Shown piece after piece: positions 57,848-64,000 of a DNA stretch of 64,000 bases. Each line of letters opens with the position of its first letter. Within the stretch, counting starts at the first letter, position 1. The stretch lies in assembly GCF_050947875.1 (NCBI RefSeq), contig NC_134574.1:106979469-107043468 (forward strand). Direction: 5' to 3'. Origin of the DNA: Dermacentor variabilis (Eukaryota; Arthropoda; Arachnida; Ixodida; Ixodidae). The position numbers were made by a program, and so were the translations under genes. The notes below the pieces were generated by a model. It was not told where the DNA came from, made no database searches, and worked only from the letters and a program-made list of their open reading frames with translations.

Positions 57848-57979
57848 CTCATTGGCCGTTTTCGAGCAGACGCTCTTTCGACGCTAGCGCCAAGGTACCC
57901 TTCAGTTACGGCCCTAACCAATGGGCGACGCATTAAGCAAAATGGCGGCGCACATGATTGTTTACGTTGTCATGGCAAC
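57848..57979. promoter_or_regulatory. Promoter candidate: CCAAT, YY1 and RFX X-box
   Basis: Within 132 bases lie an inverted CCAAT box (57848-57858 region, ctcattggccg), a forward NF-Y-type AACCAATGGG (57917-57926), a YY1-type AAAATGGCGGC (57939-57949) and an RFX X-box GTTGTCATGGCAAC (57966-57979). The density and spacing are typical of TATA-less animal promoters. The opposed CCAAT boxes would allow firing in both directions. No first exon on either side is certain: a plus-strand ATG overlaps the motifs and a minus-strand frame lies at 57620-57847. Confidence 0.45.
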
Positions 57980-58162
57980 AGCAACAGCAGCTGCGCGGCA
58001 CCTCCTCTCCCAAACGTTTTTCTTTCCTTTTTGTTTTTATTATGCCGACCCACTCCACTCCCTTTCCCCCTTTCCCCCATGCCGCACGCGCCGCTCACTT
58101 TTTTTTTTGTTTTTACCCGTAAGCGGCGCGTTTTTTCTTTTTTATAGCGCGCTTGTTACCGC

Positions 58163-58238
58163 GCGCCACGTGCTAGCTCGCAAGCAATGCGCGCGCTACG
58201 CCGCGCATTGGCATTGCTTGCGAGCTGGCGCGTGGTGC
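58163..58238. repeat. GC-rich hairpin, 28-bp arms
   Basis: The arms 58163-58190 and 58211-58238 pair at 25 of 28 positions (the shared inner block is gctcgcaagcaatgc) around a 20-base loop that can itself pair. In size and loop it resembles a small-RNA precursor, but it could equally be a fold-back repeat. It lies between the promoter candidate at 57.85 kb and the poly(A) site at 58.35 kb. Confidence 0.85.
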
Positions 58239-58321
58239 TCCGTGGGCTATGCGTTGGCACGCACGCAGTCTTGCCCATACTTATATTATACGAGCATGTG
58301 CCGGGACATAAAAAAAATTCC

Positions 58322-58357
58322 ACTTCCAACACAACAGATGTTTAGTCTCGCTTTATT
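58322..58357 (-). terminator. Poly(A) site, minus strand
   Basis: The minus strand reads AATAAA (58357-58352), then a CA cleavage context about 15-20 bases on, then a GT-rich stretch ctgttgtgttgg. This is the complete animal polyadenylation layout. DNA changes here from GC-rich (left) to AT-rich (right), as expected where a 3'UTR ends. It would terminate the THAP-like locus that begins near 59.7 kb. Confidence 0.5.
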
Positions 58358-59458
58358 GACTTCGTTTCCGAAAAGAGATTTTTCTTACAACGTGGTGTGA
58401 TACACGCTCAAAAAATGAGCAAAAGTGAGAGGTGCATGACATGTACAAGAGTACTAAAGACAAGAGTTCACAGATGGTGAAATAATAAAAGAAAGTGCTA
58501 GAAAACGCGAAGGCAATTTCATGTACACACATATAAAAAAGATTTTTATATAACGTCCTCAAGACCTAAATGTAGACGAGCTCCTGATATGTGCACTAAG
58601 ATATTGCACAAAATTGGACGACGTGTATGACATAGTCATGACAACTATAAAAAGGGAAAACTCACTAGTAATGGCAAAAACAATGACACGCAAAATACCT
58701 GAAAGATATAATAAAATGCTAACATTGTTTGATTGAGAGCCATACCAAAAGAAAGCTTACTTATAAATCTGCACGAAAGTATATGAAATGCTTGACATGT
58801 TCATTGCTGCTGAACAAATTGAAAAAAAAAACATGGCAGAAAAAAATAACATTGTACTAAAAACAAACACACATTATCACATTATTTTGCACTTGGCCAC
58901 AACTTGAGTAACGGTGGCAAGGGGAACAGAAGATAGTCGGCTTTTGCAGCAGCACATAGAAAACATTCGCAGAAAGGCTTATTCCTCAATCAAAGACCAG
59001 GTAAAACAGGCCAACATGACTTTTCTTTCTACCCGAATGCAATGCTTAGCAATAAAATTACGTCCCTTAAGGCACTAAGTCGTACCTACTGGGCTCTCCC
59101 TTGTATATTAAACACGCACTGCAAAAATCTGCATGTAGGACACCTGCAATGCTCATGCTTTCCAGAGGAAAAAAAAAGCGTATCATGCCTACACATGAAG
59201 GTTGTTCGCGCGGTTTTCCCATCGGGGGTTACTGAGATAGTACACAAACACTAACAGTAATTTTTCAGCTGTTAGTTGGTTTGTAGAACGTGATACACAG
59301 AAAAAGCACTGAGGGCGGTATGGAAAGCTGGGCAAGTTACTGAAGTTGCAGAATGAGACTTGGCACAGAAAAACACAAGTCACAGACCAGGTGACAATGA
59401 GGAGGAACATCTATTTGTCAGCTTTCTCTACCGGGAACAGGCAATTGGTGTAGCACAA
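58358..59458 (-). other. AT-rich stretch, likely 3'UTR or intron of the THAP-like locus
   Basis: Low GC content, no protein-like frame on either strand, and position between the THAP-like reading frame and the minus-strand poly(A) site suggest transcribed non-coding sequence. Inference from context. Confidence 0.35.
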
Positions 59459-59665
59459 TCAAGGCGCAACGACGTCCGGAGCCTCATGGAGTACACAAAT
59501 GGACAGGGCTGTATGCGTGTACATGCGCCTTCTGATGTCCTTGGGTCTGAGCGCTCACCTGTTGTCTTTAAGCACCCGGAACAACCTTGCAGGACTTGTT
59601 TTTGAGGTATTTGTGCACCACTGCACGATGCACGAGCGGTACGAGTCGTGAAACGGGTGAAACAT
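59459..59665 (-). CDS. THAP-type zinc-finger N-terminus, intact exon or pseudogene
   Basis: From an ATG at 59665 the minus strand reads MFHPFHDSYRSCIVQWCTNT, then SKTSPARLFRVLKDN. This is the start of a THAP DNA-binding domain: C-x4-C, an NTS-K run, and the LFRV-x-KD segment. Right after this the sequence AACAG/GTGAGC is a good splice donor (exon end 59559). Read without splicing, an in-frame TGA follows where the domain usually has its invariant Trp. The same frame then continues to ICVLH, a possible C-x2-H partner 39 codons after the second Cys, before ending at 59459. THAP domains occur in transcription regulators and P-element-like transposases. So either this is a spliced gene whose next exon I did not find, or a decayed unspliced copy. 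Confidence 0.55.
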
Positions 59666-60300
59666 CGCGCAGCACAAGCACACAGCTACCGAGGACCACA
59701 GAACTGACGAAACTAGCCACGTCGGTCAACGCACAGCAGCGCACGCATCTCGATGACAGTAGATAACAAAAATAAAGCGTTACGTAGCGGACTAAGCAGC
59801 AGCCGGGCCGGCGGGGATGGCACGGCGGCGCGGCGCGTAGACAGTCGAAAGAGAGGGAGTTGGAGGGTATTACGAGAGAGGGCGTAGGGAGAGGAGTTCA
59901 GCGGGGGGAAGGGCTTGGCCACCTGGATCGGCGCGCGTGCGCGCGACAATCTACGAGGCCGTGCAAGGGAAACGGATTTTCGCGTCGCCCATTACAGAGA
60001 TGGCGCCAATTTCCTGTGCCACCGGAACCGGGGAGTGTCCCCCCCCTGACCCCACTGCCAGCCCAGCACCAGAAGACGAGCAGAGCTAATCTCACGAAAG
60101 AGAGAGGGAGGGGGAAGAGAGAGCGCAGTAGAACGAGGCAACAGCAGCAAGGGAGCCAGACTGCATACAAAGTGCTGGAACCACCGCAACGCTAGGCGCG
60201 CAACAGCCATCACCCCCGCTGCTGCAACGACAGCCAAAGCCGCAGCCATAACCGCAGCGACGAAGCCGATCATAGCTCATCCGGAGCCATAAAGGAGCCG
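59666..60300 (-). promoter_or_regulatory. CpG-rich promoter and 5'UTR of the THAP-like locus
   Basis: CpG-dense DNA lies directly upstream of the THAP ATG on the minus strand. Its composition keeps most frames open. The proximal part includes a short upstream frame (ATG at about 59748, 11 codons, MRALLCVDRRG, stop near 59713) that could dampen translation. The start point is not fixed, as there is no TATA. Confidence 0.4.
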
Positions 60301-60900
60301 TAACTGCGCGCACCCGGACGCCGCAACATGGCTCGGCACGGCGATAAACACGAAGTGCCGTGCGATTGAGAGGAGAGAGAGAGAGAGAGATGGACGGTGA
60401 TGACGCTTGCACCGGGAACGGCAGTCTAGCCACCGTAATCGTGACGTAAAATAGGAACGAGATTAGGGGAGCAAATAAAAAAAAATCTCGAGCACGGTCG
60501 GAGGCCGTAAAACTGTCATCGGCGACCCTTTGGGGGACACGAGGACAGTCCGCGCTCGTGCAAGCCGCTTCCCCTCATCGTGGTCCTTGGAGGTGCCGGA
60601 GGAGGTGGCGGTAAAGAGCCGACGACGAGTGAAGAAGAAGGCACACCTTGTTACGGCGAAATTAGTCAATATTATTTGAAGAAGACCACCGGTACAATAT
60701 GAGGACACTTGGAATCTAAGTGTGCTGACCTTGAGCAATAAAGTGAAATGAAAACTTAAGAAAAAGGGGAGGGGGAGAGCGGGCTAGGAAAACAAACGCG
60801 GGGAGGGAGAAAGGTTCCTTGAAGTCGCAGACATGTACCTTGTACGTTCTCAGACGTACCACAACATCAAGCGTTGTCGCACGTCACCCTCGCAGGAGTG
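60300..60900. other. Spacer, no gene recognised
   Basis: Contains an (AG)n run at 60372-60391. The minus-strand frame 60463-60738 lacks family or splice support. Confidence 0.4.
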
Positions 60901-60909
60901 TGACCGCTG

Positions 60910-61270
60910 TTAGGATTGGGGGGCTCAATCCCATCGCTCGTGATCCGTTGTCAAGACTGGAGTCGGGCATGAATTAGAAGGTAGCTGGCCCATGCCGTCG
61001 TCCAACTTATCCACGCTGAGGACGTTGATGAAGGGAAGGACTGCTTCTCATCGAGAACGAGGAATATGGGTTTATTTACAGTATTTATATCAGTCTAACA
61101 TGACTGTTTGAGAAAGTACCTCAGTCTAACATGACTGCATGAGAGAGAGTGCCCCGAGCAGCCGCACAACAGCGGTTTTTAAACACTCGGTCCTCTCCCG
61201 ATACAAGGTGATGCGAACGTTCGTTTAGTCATCGCAAACTAGCCGCCTCTCTGCGGCACGGTTTACACAC
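60910..61270 (-). mobile_element. LTR-like block, possible solo LTR
   Basis: The minus strand ends in CCCAATCCTAACA at 60910 (a CA terminus). It has TATAAATA near 61093-61086 and AATAAA a few bases on (about 61077-61072), both typical of LTR regulatory DNA. It also holds a tandem 31-bp repeat. I recall this sequence from tick repeats. The TG end is expected near 61268, but a CA microsatellite (61263-61289) obscures it. No gag or pol frame is next to it, so a solo LTR or a different repeat are both possible. Confidence 0.35.
61090..61153. repeat. Two tandem units of about 31 bp
   Basis: The units at 61090-61120 and 61121-61153 both begin tcagtctaacatgactg and diverge slightly afterwards. They lie inside the LTR-like block, where enhancer-type repeats are common. 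Confidence 0.85.
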
Positions 61271-61500
61271 ACACACGCATACACACAGGTGCGAAGATCC
61301 GGAGCCGACGTCAGAGGGGCCCCGTAGACCTCGGAGCCGTTCCGGGTAGCGCGTTGTCTTGCGTCTTGGCCGGTGCGTGGGAAGCAGCGCAAAACGGCGT
61401 TCCCGCGGCAACTCGCGCACCCGTAGCAGATCAGGTCCGCGTTGGGGAGTTGGGGAACAATAGTTGGCCCGCCGAACTCATTCCGTCACAACGGCGATGA

Positions 61501-61641
61501 GGCTAGAGGTTGGCGGCGGTTTCAGCACAAAGCCTGCTTCACCGAACGCATCCTAGCTGAAGCGACGGAGAGTGGGGGATGCGCGCCTTGTTCCCCGACA
61601 CAAAGTCGATTTAGTCACGCTGTGGCTAGAGGTTGGCGGCG
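61501..61641. repeat. 18-bp direct repeat, 123-bp spacing
   Basis: ggctagaggttggcggcg occurs at 61501-61518 and again at 61624-61641, with looser similarity around both. This is possibly a diverged tandem duplication of about 123 bp belonging to the adjacent repeat element. Confidence 0.75.
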
Positions 61642-61649
61642 ATGCTCCC

Positions 61650-62940
61650 GAGATGTTGCTTCCCCAGTCGCAACTGGGTGGCAAACTTGCACTGCAGCTG
61701 GCCGTTCTTAACACCACCAAGCAGAAAAATACAATGAGAACTATACGAACTTCAGCTCAGCTCATGCGTTTGTTTGCGAATGAATTGTCTTCTATTGCCC
61801 TAGGCGCGTGTTTCTGCTGAGAAAGTCATGCAATTTCGTGCGCGTTTTCCGTTAAAACACTATGTCAGAGTGACGAGTTGGATCTATCGCTGCACAGCGC
61901 CGCTTGTTTTTTGTTTCTTTTTCGCGAGTCCGGCCCAGCCAGGCGTCCACACTCTTGGCGTGCGGTCCGCACGCGCGTGCGGTTAACAGGGCGGCCCCAG
62001 GCGCTACGACCAAGGCGACGCGCTTCCTCATCGCGAGACGCCGCTACAACGAAAGAGAGAAAAAAAAACAAAACAAGGAAAACGAAATGTCTCGCAAATA
62101 CACACACACACACACACACAAAAAAAAAAAAAAAAACAGAGAGATCGGAGGGAGGAAGAGAGAGAGACCAGAAAGAAAAAAAAAAGCATTACGCCCGAAC
62201 GCAATATGGCGACGCGGAGCACTAGCGCCCGAAACCCTGAGGAAGAAACCGCAAAAACAAAGAAGAAAGAAGCGCGCCCTGTCTGCGCACCGATATGAGC
62301 GCAGCAGAAGAGACAACCCGGTGTACACAACATGCGGGGACGCTGCAATAAACAGGCGACGACGAGGAGAAGGGTGGCCTGCACGCGACATGCGGGAGGA
62401 CAGGAGGACGGGTCTTCCAGCCACAGTGTTCCCGGAATTGCATTAAGGGTCCCTCACGGCTGGTCACCCCATATGTGTGCGTGCGCGTGCGTGCGTGCGG
62501 CATGCGACCCGGGGTTAAGCAGAGCAGACTACGCCGAGTAAATTGCCTCTTTCTTTGTTGTTTTCCTTGTTACGAGGCTTCGGCTGCGGTGGCGACGCGA
62601 ATACCGGGCGAAGCAATCATAAATGCGTACGTTCACGGGAACCGCGAAGGTGCGAATACCGCGGTAACTCGGAGAAATGACCCGTGAAACAGCGCACTGC
62701 GTATAGCACAGCCGCGGTCAGGCTTAACCCGCACAATCAAGGCACACGCCTGGCAGCCTAATTCTTACGCGGCCAGGCTATAGGGAGCAAACATCGAAGG
62801 CTTTGAAAGGAAAACGCGTAAAGCTAGCAGTTTAGAAGCACCCCAGTCAGTAATATACCCAGCAACACCGGCAGGAGAGACTAAAAGGAACATTAAAGTT
62901 ATTCGGGTTAACGTGATAGTTGTGCGGAAACCCGAAAGGT
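61650..62940. other. Spacer, no gene recognised
   Basis: GC-rich at 61920-62050 and 62270-62430, with overlapping open frames. A (CA)n tract and poly-A run are at 62099-62136. No exon was identified. Confidence 0.4.
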
Positions 62941-62950
62941 GGGGAGAAGT

Positions 62951-63170
62951 AATTAAATGGAAAATGATGCGATCACCCAATCGTAGCTATTTCTACAAAG
63001 GAAACCCATACGGGTTCCTCGAAAGAAAAGCCTCGCAGTTGAAAAAAAAAAAATCACCCCGGACGAGGACAAATTTTTCTTAAACTGCGGGGCTTTTCTT
63101 TTGCGGAACCCATATGGGTTACCTCTGTAGCAATTGCTACGATTGGGTGGACGTCTCATTTTCCCTTTAA
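62951..63170. mobile_element. Large inverted-repeat element (MITE-like or two SINE tails)
   Basis: Arms of about 100 bases (62951-63052 and 63072-63170) are reverse complements of each other, with moderate divergence. Shared blocks are cacccaatcgtagc, aacccata-gggttcc and gaaaagcc-cgcagtt. The central part has an A-run and ccccggacgaggac. I recall the arm sequence as the 3' part of a tick tRNA-related repeat, so this may be two such tails joined head to head, or a MITE spawned from it. Confidence 0.8.
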
Positions 63171-63174
63171 GAAT

Positions 63175-63545
63175 TGTTCAGGTTAAGTATGGCGGAGGCT
63201 GTACACGGTTAGCAGTGTAGCTTTGCTTCGAAGTGCAACGCCTCGACCTTGCATAACTTCCGCTGTGCACGGCCCCGGACCAATTCTCACCACGCGCTGC
63301 GTGGTCACCGACTTACACCAAAATTTGTGCGCAGAAACGCACTTGAACACCCCAGAAAAGAGTTCCAAGTAAAACCACCGAGAAAAAAGCCTGCCCGCCA
63401 GATTCACCAGCAGAGTCAATCTCGTCGCGAAAGGATAGCACCGAAATCGAGAGCACCATCCCAGAAAACACAAAGAACCGAGAGAGCCCGCGAACGTGTT
63501 CCACCTCCGGCTAGCGAAGACGCAGGCGTGAGAACACAGACACAG
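63175..63545. other. Spacer, no gene recognised
   Basis: No exon or repeat family recognised. Confidence 0.4.
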
Positions 63546-63627
63546 ACAGGCACACACACGCACGCGCACACGCGCACGCACATGCACACGCACGCCCACA
63601 CACACGCACACGCGTGCGCACACAAGT
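63546..63627. repeat. Interrupted (CA)n/(CG)n microsatellite
   Basis: Alternating purine-pyrimidine sequence built of ACAC and ACGC units for about 80 bases. Reading frames crossing it show artificial Thr-His or Cys-Val runs. Confidence 0.9.
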
Positions 63628-63629
63628 GC

Positions 63630-64000
63630 ACACTAGAGAGTGCCCTGACGAAGAAGTTGCTCGGTTTAACAAGGATTTACGGGCAGACACCGACCCCTAA
63701 CGTGGCTACGACTGGCTTCTCGCAACGCGCGCAACCGGCGAAAGGTTTCGGGAGGGAAGAACCGGCGGCGCAGCAGGCGGTGAGAACGTGCCTCGTATGA
63801 AGGCGGTGGCAGGGCGCCAGCATCTCCCGTTTCCCCATCTCTCCCGTCAAGCACGTGCGGTGTGCGGGGAAGTTGCCGGGGAAGCGAAGGCCTTCGGGGC
63901 CTGCTCTTCGTCGCGTCGATACGCGTGCACGTGCCGTTGAAAGAAGGCGCCGCTCCGGAACCAGACGGCGCTGTCTTCTGCTCAGCCAAAGCAGACGACG
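63630..64000. other. GC-rich window end, no gene recognised
   Basis: GC-rich sequence with a 107-codon minus-strand frame (63666-63989). It has no start, splice or family evidence that can be judged at the window edge. Confidence 0.35.

Noticed and set aside
1..64000. CRISPR arrays, prokaryotic operons, phage genes, toxin genes
   Set aside because: No spaced direct repeats, ribosome-binding sites, or compact gene arrays; the sequence is eukaryotic.

Overview
The window reads as non-coding, repeat-rich animal genomic DNA, most probably from a hard tick (Ixodidae). The organism call is an inference. It rests on four dispersed copies, plus one detached head, of a tRNA-headed SINE with a body starting near 'attatggggttttacgtgcc', on decayed RTE-type LINE 3' ends, on dense AG/TA/AATG microsatellites, and on other sequences I recall as common in tick genomes. 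There are no bacterial operons, rRNA genes or CRISPR arrays. Almost all long open frames overlap on several strands, lie in GC-rich or low-complexity DNA, and show no protein family.

Layout. 1-15.6 kb: spacer with microsatellites, an RTE LINE 3' end (about 5.1 kb), SINE pieces (7.5, 10.5 and 12.3 kb) and ATTCGA-rich repeats. 15.6-21.7 kb: a CpG-rich block followed by a well-bounded candidate exon (16.65 kb), a TATA box with a short first-exon candidate (20.2 kb) and a frameshifted coding remnant (21.3-21.6 kb). 22-27 kb: a hairpin, a decayed pogo/Tigger-like transposon (24.3-24.8 kb), a G4-prone repeat, an RFX X-box, an NRF-1-type site and a repeat-plus-SINE pair. 27-40 kb: largely empty, with a second RTE remnant (33.6-34.0 kb), two long AG tracts and one full-length SINE (39.6 kb). 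40.9-45.1 kb: the best conventional gene evidence, a minus-strand first coding exon at 41156-41293 with a good splice donor, downstream of CpG-rich DNA. 45-52 kb: spacer with two fold-back elements and a knot-like set of inverted repeats. 52-56 kb: an ETS-site cluster, a broken LINE reverse transcriptase and two candidate plus-strand exons. 57.6-60.3 kb: a CCAAT/YY1/RFX promoter candidate, a GC-rich hairpin, a canonical minus-strand poly(A) site and a THAP zinc-finger reading frame, which together look like a minus-strand THAP locus (intact and spliced, or a pseudogene). 60.9-64 kb: an LTR-like block, duplicated motifs and a large inverted repeat.

I found no previously undescribed multi-gene system. 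The items most worth following up are the THAP locus, the 41.2 kb exon, the three bounded exon candidates (16.65, 53.6 and 55.2 kb), the Tigger remnant and the fold-back elements. All family matches were made by eye, without database searches.
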